Below are positions 1-7,644 of a DNA stretch of 38,649 nucleotides, piece after piece (the first letter of the stretch is position 1; every line of letters begins with the position of its first letter). Under the pieces are notes generated by a model, which was not told the origin of the DNA, searched no databases, and saw only the letters and a program-made list of their open reading frames with translations. The stretch lies in contig JAGOUV010000013.1 in assembly GCA_018061065.1 (NCBI GenBank), positions 1 through 38,649 on the forward strand, written 5' to 3'. This stretch comes from Candidatus Altimarinota bacterium. GTDB taxonomy: Bacteria; Patescibacteriota; Gracilibacteria; UBA1369; UM-FILTER-53-11. The position numbers and the translations under genes were made by a program.

Positions 1-16
1 TACTTCCGTAATTGCG

Positions 17-43
17 TTTTTAGAGCTTGGTTAGCTCTAAAAA
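17..43. repeat. perfect 11-bp inverted repeat across the pdhC stop codon
   Basis: The two arms TTTTTAGAGCT and AGCTCTAAAAA flank a 5-nt loop and span the last codons and stop of the E2 gene. A further AGAGCTC copy follows at about 43-49. The T-run precedes the stem and an A-run follows it on both strands, so it does not look like a normal intrinsic terminator. It could protect the 3' end of the mRNA; the function is unknown. Confidence 0.6.
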
Positions 44-1264
44 GAGCTCATTTACAAACCGTCCAGCCTCCGCGCCATCTACCACACGGTGATCAAACGA
101 GAGCGCAAAAGACATTATCGGACGGATGACTACCTTGCCGTCTTCTTCGACAGGTTTTTCTTTTAATTTCATGACACCTAAAATTGCAGCTTGTCCTAGG
201 GGGATAATGGGAGTCGCATAGATGCCGCCGATTGAACCAATGTTGGTGATCGTAAATGAGGCACCCTCCAAATCCGCTGCACCGATGGTGCGATTTTTGC
301 ATTTTTCTGCGAGCTCAGGAATCTCTTTTGCAATTGAAAATAAATCCTTTTGATCGGCGTTTTTTATTACCGGCACAAATAATCCTTCCGGCGTATCTAC
401 GGCAATTCCGATATTAAAATATTTTTTATACACAATTTCCTGCGTTGCATCATCGATCGTCGCATTTACGAGCGGATGCTTTTTTAGGGCTTCCACGCTG
501 GCTTTTATGATGTATGCCAAATAGGTTAATTTAATTCCCTTCGCCTCTGCCTCGATTTTTTCCATGGCACGCTTGGCCACTAATTTTGTCGCATCAAATT
601 CATCCATGTGCGTGACGTGCGGCATGAGATTGACCGACTGTGTCATGTGCTCAGCAATTGCCTTTCGAATTCCCTTGAGTGGCACACGCTCAGTAGCACC
701 GTATTTTTCAAAGTTAGGCAGTGCAACTTTTGACATAGGTTTGTCACTTGTCGGTGCCTTGAGATCGTTCTCCATAATCTGTCCACCAGGACCCGTCCCC
801 TTCACTTTTGTAAGATCGACGCCCATATCCTGTGCGAGTTTGCGAATGCGTGGAAGGACTGTCGGTGCGCCATTACTTGTTGAATGAGTTTCAGGGCTGC
901 GCGTGGGCAGGGTAAAACCGGAAATTTCAGTGGGGATTTCACCAACCACGCCGGGTGCTTTTTGCTTTTCTTCTGGCGCTGCACCGGACGCTACTACAGG
1001 CGTCCCACTTGGCGTGTACTTCTCGCCTTTTTCACCAATCGCTACGAGCAGATCTCCTACATGAATCACCTCACCCTCTTTTCCTTGAATCGCTAAGACA
1101 GTTCCGCTCTTAGGAGACGGTAGCTCGACAATCGCCTTGGCAGTCTCAACCTCAACAACTGGCTGATCTTCTTTAATCTCATCGCCGACTTTTACACGCC
1201 AACGCACAATTTCACCCTCGTGAATCCCTTCGCCCACATCCGGAAATTTAAATTCAAATGCCAT
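20..1264 (-). CDS. pdhC: dihydrolipoamide acyltransferase, E2 of a 2-oxoacid (pyruvate) dehydrogenase
   Basis: This 414-residue protein is the E2 core that moves the acyl group from E1 to CoA on a swinging lipoyl arm. An N-terminal lipoyl domain (about residues 3-77) carries the lipoylated lysine in VETAKA (K43). An Ala/Pro-rich linker leads to a peripheral-subunit-binding domain (about 137-169, PRIRKLAQ...GTGPGG). The catalytic domain (about 190-414) ends with DHRVVDG, which holds the active-site His392 and Asp396. I chose the ATG at 1264 rather than one six codons upstream because a -10 box TGG-TATACT sits just before it. There is one lipoyl domain only. The substrate (pyruvate or branched-chain acids) cannot be fixed from sequence; pyruvate is the simplest reading beside pdhA and pdhB. 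E3 is not in the window but could lie beyond the left edge. Confidence 0.93.
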   Translation of the reverse strand: MAFEFKFPDVGEGIHEGEIVRWRVKVGDEIKEDQPVVEVETAKAIVELPSPKSGTVLAIQGKEGEVIHVGDLLVAIGEKGEKYTPSGTPVVASGAAPEEKQKAPGVVGEIPTEISGFTLPTRSPETHSTSNGAPTVLPRIRKLAQDMGVDLTKVKGTGPGGQIMENDLKAPTSDKPMSKVALPNFEKYGATERVPLKGIRKAIAEHMTQSVNLMPHVTHMDEFDATKLVAKRAMEKIEAEAKGIKLTYLAYIIKASVEALKKHPLVNATIDDATQEIVYKKYFNIGIAVDTPEGLFVPVIKNADQKDLFSIAKEIPELAEKCKNRTIGAADLEGASFTITNIGSIGGIYATPIIPLGQAAILGVMKLKEKPVEEDGKVVIRPIMSFALSFDHRVVDGAEAGRFVNELFLELTKL

Positions 1265-1272
1265 ACCCCTTA

Positions 1273-1281
1273 AGTATACCA
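1273..1281 (-). promoter_or_regulatory. extended -10 of pdhC, leaderless type
   Basis: On the minus strand TGG-TATACT is followed by 8 nt and then ATG, so transcription would begin at or next to the start codon. No -35 is visible. The AAGGGG between box and ATG is one base from the ATG, too close to act as a Shine-Dalgarno sequence. Confidence 0.5.
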
Positions 1282-1300
1282 TCTAAATAGTCTACATTTC

Positions 1301-1849
1301 TCAATCCCTCAATGCTTCCTCAACTTCTTGTTCCAGGCCGGGCACAAAATTTTCACCCTCTGAAAATCCATAACTATTATGAACTTCGTCCTGCACTGCC
1401 GTTCCAATAAGGCCTATCTTATCAGCATTCCAGGCAGGCATGCGAACATCGAATTTTCTAAATGTCTGGATCGCTACCGCGAGGTTTACGTATCCATCCA
1501 CATCGCGTGCTTCTTTAACGTGTATAGGTGCTACAGATGTTTTACTTGGCCGAGTGCTCATTGTGTCGAATAAAACTATATCCGGATCTGCGAGCGGTTT
1601 TCCTTCACGATCAAGATGCCAAACTGTACATCCAGACATATCTTTATAATCAGGGCTTAGGCGAATTTCATATGAACCATCTGGTTCACGGTGAATAGCC
1701 AGGCGTCCATAAAGACAGGTTCCCGTTACAAAATCTTTATCACTATCCAAGAGTGCATCTAGTCTTTTGGGCTCTACTAAGGCGAGGTCTTCTACTTGAG
1801 GACCTTCCGTATTCTCGGCATCCGGCACGTGATGATGTACATTTATCAT
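1301..1849 (-). CDS. hypothetical protein inserted between pdhB and pdhC
   Basis: I do not recognise this 182-residue soluble, acidic protein. It has no signal peptide or membrane segment. It begins with a His cluster (MINVHHHVPD), has a central stretch of alternating strands (LYGRLAIHREPDGSYEIRL, then a GCTVWHLDREG turn) and an acidic C-terminus. An upstream TTG at 1885 is in frame, but it is the first base of a consensus -35 box, so the ATG at 1849 is preferred. It interrupts the pdh cluster and has its own strong promoter, which suggests a later insertion and not an E2/E1 partner. A regulatory role for the complex cannot be excluded. Confidence 0.7.
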   Translation of the reverse strand: MINVHHHVPDAENTEGPQVEDLALVEPKRLDALLDSDKDFVTGTCLYGRLAIHREPDGSYEIRLSPDYKDMSGCTVWHLDREGKPLADPDIVLFDTMSTRPSKTSVAPIHVKEARDVDGYVNLAVAIQTFRKFDVRMPAWNADKIGLIGTAVQDEVHNSYGFSEGENFVPGLEQEVEEALRD

Positions 1850-1856
1850 TAAAATG

Positions 1857-1885
1857 TTTATAACAATACAACCACTGTTTGTCAA
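1857..1885 (-). promoter_or_regulatory. near-consensus sigma70-type promoter of the unknown gene in the pdh cluster
   Basis: On the minus strand a perfect -35 TTGACA (1885-1880) is followed by a 17-nt spacer and a -10 TATAAA (1862-1857), then 7 nt to the ATG at 1849. The predicted transcript starts at the ATG. This is among the best promoters in the window. Confidence 0.75.
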
Positions 1886-1909
1886 TAGCTCCGCAATAAG
1901 GCAATTACA

Positions 1910-2887
1910 TTAATTTATCAGCACCTTGCGGATTCCTGCAATCAAACGTTTTTCGTTGGGTAAATAGAGGTCTTCGCCGCGTGCGAGAGGAATTATCGTA
2001 TCAAATCCCGTCACGCGCTCTACCGGAGCCTGCAAACTATACAGTGCACGCTCCATAATCTGAGCGATAATTTCGGCGGCAAATCCACAGGTGCGTGGCC
2101 CTTCATGCAAAATTACGCAGCGGCCGGTTTTTTGAACTGACTGAATGATAGTTTCTGAATCGAGTGGGGAGATCGTGCGTAGATCAATGACCTCAAGTGA
2201 AATTCCTTCGTTGCGCAGAATCGCTTCGCTTTTGAGAATCACGGGCATCATTGAGCCCCAGCCAATAACCGTCACTTGCGTGCCCTCGATCATTACGCGA
2301 GCGTTACCCAGTGGCACGGTGTAGGCTTCATCGGGGATGTCCTCTTTTATTGAGCGGTAAAGCCTTTTTGGCTCCATGAAAATAACCGGATCAGGATGGC
2401 GAATTGCGGAAATCATTAAACCTTTTGCGTCATAAGGAGTAGAAGGACAGACAACTTTTAATCCGGGGATATGTGCGAATAACACCTCCATACTTTCTGA
2501 GTGATGCTCCAACGCGCGCACGCCACCAGAATACGGGAAGCGAATCACCATCGGACAGCTCAGTTTTCCACGACTGCGATTTCTCATGCGCGCGACGTGA
2601 CTGATGATCTGATCAAAAGCGGGATACACAAATCCATCAAACTGCATCTCGACAATCGGCTTCATTCTACCCATTGCAAGACCCACTGCCGTACCCACAA
2701 TTCCGGCTTCTGCAAGCGGCGTATCCACCACGCGGTCTTCCCCAAATTTTTGAATTAATCCATCGGTAATGCGAAACACGCCACCATCAACTCCCACGTC
2801 TTCGCCCATCACCATTACGCGCGGGTCGCGGGCCATTTCCAGCTCGATTGCTTGATTGAGTGCGTCGGCGATGGTCTTAATAGACAT
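1910..2887 (-). CDS. pdhB: pyruvate/2-oxoacid dehydrogenase E1 component, beta subunit
   Basis: This 325-residue protein has the usual length and order of PdhB/BkdB. The N-terminal Pyr domain has MGEDVGVDGGVFR and DTPLAEAGIVGTAVGLA, the latter including the glutamate that activates thiamine diphosphate. The middle has EMQFDGFVYPAFDQI and the central HHSESME region. The C-terminal transketolase-like domain has VIDLRTISPLD and HEGPRTCGFAAEI. With PdhA it decarboxylates the 2-oxoacid and reductively acylates the E2 lipoyl group. Its start lies one base after the pdhA stop, so the two are co-transcribed and probably translationally coupled. No Shine-Dalgarno sequence is seen. Confidence 0.95.
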   Translation of the reverse strand: MSIKTIADALNQAIELEMARDPRVMVMGEDVGVDGGVFRITDGLIQKFGEDRVVDTPLAEAGIVGTAVGLAMGRMKPIVEMQFDGFVYPAFDQIISHVARMRNRSRGKLSCPMVIRFPYSGGVRALEHHSESMEVLFAHIPGLKVVCPSTPYDAKGLMISAIRHPDPVIFMEPKRLYRSIKEDIPDEAYTVPLGNARVMIEGTQVTVIGWGSMMPVILKSEAILRNEGISLEVIDLRTISPLDSETIIQSVQKTGRCVILHEGPRTCGFAAEIIAQIMERALYSLQAPVERVTGFDTIIPLARGEDLYLPNEKRLIAGIRKVLIN

Positions 2888-2888
2888 C

Positions 2889-3965
2889 TTAGTTGTTATG
2901 TAATTTTACTAAATAATCTTTTTGCTGCTGAAGCGCGGGCGGCATTTCGGCGTACATGTAATCAAAAACTTCCTCGGGTTTTGGTGCGGGGAATGCCTCA
3001 GCTTTTTCTACAGCGGTGCGAATTTTTACCTCTGCCTCGGTGCGAATTTTCTGTTCCCACTCCTCGCTCCACAAATTGTTTTTCTGCAAATATAATTTGA
3101 GACGAATCATCGGATCACGGGGACGCCATTCTTCCACCTCTTCTTTTTTACGATACTTACCTGAGTCATCGGAGGTCGTGTGATTTCCATACCGATAGGT
3201 GACCGCTTCAATTAACGTTGCACCTTCTCCGCGGCGCGCACGCGCCGCTGCTTCCGCTGTCACCGCAGCTACTGCGAGCACATCCATACCATCTACTTGA
3301 ATGCCAGGAATGCCACAGGAAAGCGCTTTTTGAGCCAGTGTTTTGGCAGCTGTTTGTTTGGAGCGCGGCACTGAAATTGCCCACTGATTATTTTGGCAGA
3401 AGAAAATAGTTCCCAATTTAAATACGCCTGCAAAATTCATCGCCTCATAAAAATCACCTTCAGAAGTAGCACCGTCACCAAAATATGAAACAGTAATTAC
3501 TGGCTTTTTCTGTAACTTCATTGCCCAAGAATATCCCGCTGCGTGTAGCATGTGACTTCCCACGGGAATCGATGGCGGTGCAACACAGGCATCAGTATGA
3601 CTTCCCCACTCATTGCCCATCCAGTACAACAAAATCTTCTCCATTTCTTGGCCGTGAATGTAGCAGATGCCCGACTCGCGGAATGCAGGGAAAATCCAGT
3701 CGCTTTTTTCAATTTCCCATCCACTTCCGATCTGGCATGCTTCCTGCCCTTCGATTGAGGGATAGGTGCCGCAGCGGCCTTGGCGTTGGAGATTGCTGAA
3801 CTTCGTGTCCATCATGCGCAACAAAATCATCGAGGCATAGGCCTCTTTAATTTTTTCAGGAGTCCAGCTCTTTGGCATCAGTTCTGGTCTCACGATTACC
3901 CCATTTTGATCCATTATCTGGAACATGGGATCGGTGAGCGGATTGTGGCTATCGATAATTGACAT
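2889..3965 (-). CDS. pdhA: pyruvate/2-oxoacid dehydrogenase E1 component, alpha subunit
   Basis: This 358-residue thiamine-diphosphate enzyme subunit has the PP-domain cofactor motif GDG (163-165) through NN (192-193), seen as GDGATSEGDFYEAMNFAG and FFCQNNQWAIS. The region YRYGNHTTSDDSGKYR resembles the phosphorylation-loop segment conserved in PDH/BCKDH alpha. The 5' end overlaps the end of lipA by 17 bp. An extended -10 just upstream of its ATG, inside lipA, suggests an internal leaderless start besides read-through from lipA. Pyruvate or a branched-chain oxoacid could be the substrate. Confidence 0.95.
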   Translation of the reverse strand: MSIIDSHNPLTDPMFQIMDQNGVIVRPELMPKSWTPEKIKEAYASMILLRMMDTKFSNLQRQGRCGTYPSIEGQEACQIGSGWEIEKSDWIFPAFRESGICYIHGQEMEKILLYWMGNEWGSHTDACVAPPSIPVGSHMLHAAGYSWAMKLQKKPVITVSYFGDGATSEGDFYEAMNFAGVFKLGTIFFCQNNQWAISVPRSKQTAAKTLAQKALSCGIPGIQVDGMDVLAVAAVTAEAAARARRGEGATLIEAVTYRYGNHTTSDDSGKYRKKEEVEEWRPRDPMIRLKLYLQKNNLWSEEWEQKIRTEAEVKIRTAVEKAEAFPAPKPEEVFDYMYAEMPPALQQQKDYLVKLHNN

Positions 3966-4914
3966 TGGTTCGCATTATATCATGAGACTTGAGGACATTT
4001 TTGATGAATAATTCGCCAGCTCGATATGATGAACGGACGAAAGGCCCCGCGGCTACATATATAAAGCCAAGCTCTTTCCCGATGCGTTCGTATTCCTTGT
4101 ACTGGTCTGGCGGTACATACTCTTTTACGGGCAAATTCCATGCGCTCGGGCGTAAGTATTGCCCAATAGTAAGAAAATCTACGTCAATTGTGCGTAGGTC
4201 TTTCATGGTTTGGATAACTTCTTCTGGCGTCTCACCCAGTCCCACCATAATCGCGGATTTGGTGTACATTTTCTGGGACCCCGCGGTGGATTTTTTTACA
4301 TATTCCAGAACTCCGAGCGACTGTTTATAGTTTGCCCGATGATCGCGGACGCTTTTTTGCAAGCGTTCTACCGTCTCGATATTATGGCCATACACATGCG
4401 GCTGCGCATCAATTACTTTTTGCGTATCTTGGTGCTTTCCCTGGAAATCCGAGACCAAAATTTCTATAAGCAACTCCGGCTGCGCTTGTTTTAAGTAAGT
4501 AATACACGAGGCAAAGTGGCTCGCTCCTCCATCAGGAACGTCATCGCGATCTACACAAGTAATAACCGCATAATCCAATTTTAATTTTGCGATCGCTTCA
4601 GCAAGATGCTTTGGCTCTTCGGGATCAAGCAGCTGTGGCTTACCATGATTTACATTGCAAAATTTGCAGGCGCGCGTGCACGTATCTCCCATAAGCATAA
4701 ACGTTGCCGTTCCCCCGCCCCAGCACTCGGCGATATTAGGACACTGCGCTTCTTGGCAGACGGTTGAAAGTTTCAAATCCTTTACCACGCCTTGAATATT
4801 TTTAAAACGCGCATTGGGCAGTGCGACTTTTGCCTTGAGCCAATCGGGCTTGGCAAGTCGTCCCGGTACCAGCTGAATCATGGTGCTTGAGTTGGCACGT
4901 AAAGGGCATGACAT
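3949..4914 (-). CDS. lipA: lipoyl synthase
   Basis: This radical-SAM enzyme inserts two sulfurs into protein-bound octanoate to make the lipoyl group needed by the E2 encoded downstream. The 321-residue protein has the auxiliary cluster cysteines C53, C58 and C64 (CQEAQCPNIAEC), the radical-SAM triad C79, C83 and C86 (CTRACKFC), and the C-terminal RSSYRAGE whose serine ligates the auxiliary cluster in known LipA. The start could instead be Met12 (4881), giving a length closer to the family. No octanoyltransferase (LipB/LipM) or lipoate ligase is in the window, so the octanoyl source is unknown. The gene lies 11 bp after an unknown gene and overlaps pdhA, placing lipoate assembly in the pdh transcription unit. 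Confidence 0.95.
   Translation of the reverse strand: MSCPLRANSSTMIQLVPGRLAKPDWLKAKVALPNARFKNIQGVVKDLKLSTVCQEAQCPNIAECWGGGTATFMLMGDTCTRACKFCNVNHGKPQLLDPEEPKHLAEAIAKLKLDYAVITCVDRDDVPDGGASHFASCITYLKQAQPELLIEILVSDFQGKHQDTQKVIDAQPHVYGHNIETVERLQKSVRDHRANYKQSLGVLEYVKKSTAGSQKMYTKSAIMVGLGETPEEVIQTMKDLRTIDVDFLTIGQYLRPSAWNLPVKEYVPPDQYKEYERIGKELGFIYVAAGPFVRSSYRAGELFIKNVLKSHDIMRTNVNYR
3974..3982 (-). promoter_or_regulatory. internal extended -10 for pdhA
   Basis: On the minus strand TGA-TATAAT is followed by 8 nt (GCGAACCA) and the pdhA ATG. It lies within the last codons of lipA. There is no obvious -35. It matches the -10-to-start spacing seen at many other genes here. Confidence 0.5.
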
Positions 4915-4925
4915 AGAGTTCCAGT

Positions 4926-5618
4926 TTACCGTTTCCCGGACGATCCGTTAATAGAGTCAGCGAGGTTTTTTGTGGTTTTTACCATGCCGGTAAGCGTATC
5001 AACAGGCTTTTGCATGGGCATAAAGGGAAGTCCGCTCACGAGATTAGTACGGACTGAGGTGAGACGTCTATCATTGTAACCTGGAGGGAAAAAACATACG
5101 ACGTGCGTCACACCAATATATCTAAGTAGATCGGGGCTGCGTACGACGCGATCATTTTCTCCTTGTTTGAAGTTCTGTAGAAGTCCTACGGCCGTGGCTA
5201 TGCCGTTGAGCTGGTCTATGGCTGCAAGTGAAATTGGCGGCAATTCAGTGTCCCCGGGTTTCATTCCCGATACGAGGTCTGTAAGGCTGCTATCTTCTAG
5301 GATTTTTTGAGCTCCACCCATAAGACAATGTGGTGCCCACAAAACAGTTTTATTCCCGCCGTCTCTCAGTAAGCAGAGCATTGAGCGCGCTAATGGATGT
5401 GCGATATGTGGTCCGTTTGCCATTGATCCGCCGTCTTTTTCTGTGGCGAGGACTTCTTTTAATTCAATACCAATAATTCTTCCACGCACGTTAGATAAGA
5501 GTTCCGCCATTTTAATTTCGCACGCAGCTCGTATGTCTTCGTCGGTAAAATTCGCTCGTCGCGCAGAGGTTTCAAAGTCACTTAAAAGAGGATCGGGGAT
5601 GTTAAGGTTGATCGCCAT
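4926..5618 (-). CDS. hypothetical protein upstream of lipA
   Basis: This 230-residue cytoplasmic protein is not recognised. The segments RGRIIGIELKEVLATE, MLCLLRDGGNKTVLWAPH and GVTHVVCFFPPG fall in the order of the core strands of HAD-like hydrolases, but the DxDxT nucleophile position reads ELKEV. If it is related to HADs it is catalytically degenerate; this is a weak guess. The ATG at 5618 is chosen over an in-frame TTG at 5639 because that TTG falls in the promoter spacer. It heads the lipA-pdhA-pdhB unit, 11 bp before lipA, so it may be co-expressed with lipoate and PDH genes. Confidence 0.65.
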   Translation of the reverse strand: MAINLNIPDPLLSDFETSARRANFTDEDIRAACEIKMAELLSNVRGRIIGIELKEVLATEKDGGSMANGPHIAHPLARSMLCLLRDGGNKTVLWAPHCLMGGAQKILEDSSLTDLVSGMKPGDTELPPISLAAIDQLNGIATAVGLLQNFKQGENDRVVRSPDLLRYIGVTHVVCFFPPGYNDRRLTSVRTNLVSGLPFMPMQKPVDTLTGMVKTTKNLADSINGSSGKR

Positions 5619-5625
5619 GAGCTTA

Positions 5626-5654
5626 ATTAAACGACGCAAATGCTATTTTGTCAA
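5626..5654 (-). promoter_or_regulatory. promoter of the lipA-pdhAB unit, leaderless type
   Basis: On the minus strand a perfect TTGACA (5654-5649) has a 17-nt spacer and a -10 TTTAAT (5631-5626), then 7 nt to the ATG at 5618. Its -35 overlaps, on the opposite strand, the -35 of the divergent DoxX gene, so the two promoters should compete for RNA polymerase. Confidence 0.7.
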
Positions 5655-5677
5655 ACCACCGACGGCGATGTTAGAAT
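5648..5677 (+). promoter_or_regulatory. promoter of the DoxX-like gene
   Basis: TTGTCA (5648-5653), an 18-nt spacer and TAGAAT (5672-5677). The ATG is 21 nt further on, so this transcript has a short leader. The -35 shares five base pairs with the divergent -35. Confidence 0.55.
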
Positions 5678-5698
5678 GGCTGAAATAACTTTATAGAA

Positions 5699-6718
5699 AT
5701 GAAAAAAATCACTCGTTGTATTGCTTTGTTCATGAGTTTTTTTGTCTTGCCACTAGTCGCTTCCGCACATGAAAAATGGTTTATTAATAGTATTCCTGCA
5801 GAAATGCAGAAGCCAGATTTCTTTGCCGAATACTCGCTAATAAATATCGTGATGGCTCTGGTCGCGATGGTTGCGCTTATTCTTGCTACGGTCTTGCACT
5901 ACGGAATAATGAAGGAAAAAATAGTGAAACGTGCACATAGTTTTTTGAGTAACTATAAACAATGGGTTGCGCCCGTGATGCGTGGATCGCTGGGTATTTT
6001 ATTGGTGGTTGCCGCCTACGGTAATTTTCTCATGGCACCAGATTTGTTATTAGAAACGCTGTCTGGCGGTTTGGCGCGCACGCTTGTGTATATGCAGTTA
6101 ATAATTGGCATCATGCTTGCGTTAGGTATTTACGTGCGGTTCGCGGGGCTGCTGGGAATGCTACTTGTTGCTGTTGGTTTTCTCTACTTCCCGACTATTG
6201 CGCTGCTTCCGTATGCAGCATTTTTCGGACTTTTTATGTACCTTGCTATGCTTGGCGATAAGACGCTGCCCATCCATCAGCAGAGAGGCATTTTCCCTGC
6301 GCTTCAACGAATTGTTCGTGGAGAACATTGGGAGCCCTACGCTTTGCCTTTTTTGAGAATACTTCTCGGCTTTAGTTTCTTTATTGCGGGACTTTATTTT
6401 AAAGTCATTGAACCCCGCTACACCCTCCAGATGGTGGCTGAACATGGGCTTAATTTTATGCCATTTTTGGGGATGCAATGGTTCTCAAACGAGATGTTTA
6501 TTTTTTCAGCTGGTCTGACGGAAATGCTTTTGGGAATAATGCTTCTGCTCGGAATTTTGCCGCGTTTAGTAGCGGTCTTTGTCATGTGCATGTTTACGCT
6601 TACGACTTTTATATTTGGCATGCCAGAAATAGCCGGGCATCTGCCGTTGTATGCGGGTTTGTTCGCTATTTTAGTTTTGGGTCCGGGTCGTTGGACTTTC
6701 GTGCCATCAGAACGATAA
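5699..6718 (+). CDS. DoxX-family membrane protein with tandem DoxX-like halves
   Basis: This 339-residue protein has a signal peptide (to about SAHEKW, residue 24), a first membrane segment at about 45-68, then two similar four-helix blocks. Block one runs from WVAPVMRGSLGILLVVAAYGNF to about 190; block two from YALPFLRILLGFSFFIAGLYF to the end. Both start with an xxLRxxLGxxxxxAGxxx-like helix typical of DoxX/SURF4-type proteins, so it looks like an internal duplication. DoxX proteins are tied to redox or thiol homeostasis in several bacteria, but a specific role here is unproven. Its 3' end overlaps the convergent flippase-like gene by 53 bp. Confidence 0.75.
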   Translation: MKKITRCIALFMSFFVLPLVASAHEKWFINSIPAEMQKPDFFAEYSLINIVMALVAMVALILATVLHYGIMKEKIVKRAHSFLSNYKQWVAPVMRGSLGILLVVAAYGNFLMAPDLLLETLSGGLARTLVYMQLIIGIMLALGIYVRFAGLLGMLLVAVGFLYFPTIALLPYAAFFGLFMYLAMLGDKTLPIHQQRGIFPALQRIVRGEHWEPYALPFLRILLGFSFFIAGLYFKVIEPRYTLQMVAEHGLNFMPFLGMQWFSNEMFIFSAGLTEMLLGIMLLLGILPRLVAVFVMCMFTLTTFIFGMPEIAGHLPLYAGLFAILVLGPGRWTFVPSER

Positions 6719-7610
6719 AGAATATAAACGCGAGGATAAGTTCTATCGCAATCGTCCATAAACGGCTTACAAATGCGAAAATAATACTTATATGATGTTC
6801 GAGCATTTTTCGTAGTGCCACAATCCACACGTATTCACGTACGCCCAATCCACTTGGCGTTACGCCTAGAATGCTCGCTACATAGGTAAACGCACCCATG
6901 CTCGTAAGGTACGGCAGTGCGGACATGGGAATAGAGGTAAATGAAATGAGAAATAGTGCTTGTGAGAGCCCATACAGTGCCATGCCGAAAATATATATCG
7001 ATTGAATCGAGAGGAGCTGAAGAAAAGTTACGTGATTTTCTGCGGGAAGGGGCGGTTGTCTAAGCAATTTTAAATACGCATTCACACAAAAATAAAATAC
7101 GCGGGGAATCATAAGTATCACGCCCACAATCACCAGTCCAATGGTGCCGATACTTCCCCACTGTCCCAGAAGTGGCGTATGTAAAATGGCAATGATAGAG
7201 ATATAGGTGCCGGCGAGAATTTCGAATACCGATTCTATACCTGCTGCAAGAAATGTAAGTGGAAGCGAAATGCCGTGTTTTTTGCAGAAGTGATTGCGCA
7301 TAACCGGTAGCCAAATTTTTCCGGGGATATACTTAGCTGGCTGAGTGACGAAAAAATACGTAAGGGTATCTATGAAAGGGAGGCGATTGCCCGTGCCCTT
7401 CAGCAGTAAGCCCCACGCGAGCGCAAAAATAATAAAACTTCCCGCATATGCGAGCGAAGCAAATCCTACGAGTGACCAGTTAAAATCGAAGTGAAAAGCG
7501 CGAATTTTTCCCCAGTTCCCCGCGATTTCCTTTCCTAAAAAATAGACAACTGCCGCGATCAGGGTGACGTAGAGTATTCGAACCACGATCGTGCGGGTTT
7601 TGCTGGTCAT
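6666..7610 (-). CDS. lysylphosphatidylglycerol-synthase-TM/flippase-like membrane protein
   Basis: This 314-residue polytopic protein has about eight hydrophobic segments and resembles the UPF0104/LPG_synthase_TM family: a glycine-rich membrane region with TQPAKYIPGKIWLP near residue 85, and a late SILGVTPSGLGVREYVW signature matching the family P-x-G-(L/I)-G-x-(R/F)-E element. Members of this family include the flippase half of MprF and proteins next to glycosyltransferases that move lipid-linked molecules. No aminoacyl-transferase domain is attached. The ATG at 7610 is chosen over a much longer in-frame extension because that would run through the divergent nifS start and a -10 box. Confidence 0.8.
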   Translation of the reverse strand: MTSKTRTIVVRILYVTLIAAVVYFLGKEIAGNWGKIRAFHFDFNWSLVGFASLAYAGSFIIFALAWGLLLKGTGNRLPFIDTLTYFFVTQPAKYIPGKIWLPVMRNHFCKKHGISLPLTFLAAGIESVFEILAGTYISIIAILHTPLLGQWGSIGTIGLVIVGVILMIPRVFYFCVNAYLKLLRQPPLPAENHVTFLQLLSIQSIYIFGMALYGLSQALFLISFTSIPMSALPYLTSMGAFTYVASILGVTPSGLGVREYVWIVALRKMLEHHISIIFAFVSRLWTIAIELILAFIFFIVLMARKSNDPDPKLK

Positions 7611-7612
7611 GA

Positions 7613-7618
7613 TATGAT
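7613..7618 (+). promoter_or_regulatory. candidate -10 of the cysteine desulfurase gene
   Basis: TATGAT, 19 nt before the ATG at 7638. No convincing -35. It overlaps the opposite-strand -10 of the flippase-like gene, so transcription in the two directions should be mutually exclusive. Confidence 0.35.
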
Positions 7619-7644
7619 GATAGACTAAACGAACCATATGACAA
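7617..7644 (-). promoter_or_regulatory. promoter of the flippase-like gene, leaderless type
   Basis: On the minus strand TTGTCA (7644-7639), a 16-nt spacer and TATCAT (7622-7617), then 6 nt to the ATG at 7610. The -35 lies in the first codons of the divergent cysteine desulfurase gene. Confidence 0.5.

Noticed and set aside
17-43. Intrinsic terminator of pdhC
   Set aside because: No T-run follows the stem on the minus strand; an A-run does.
1265-1271. AAGGGG as Shine-Dalgarno sequence for pdhC
   Set aside because: Only one base separates it from the ATG; similar cases at folE (AAGGAGT-ATG) and rny (AAGGT-ATG) are also too close.
1850-1885. Upstream TTG start for the unknown gene in the pdh cluster
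   Set aside because: The TTG is the start of a perfect -35 box (TTGACA) and the added codons are the promoter; ATG 1849 fits the leaderless rule.
5619-5639. Upstream TTG start for the gene before lipA
   Set aside because: It lies within the spacer of the promoter at 5626-5654.
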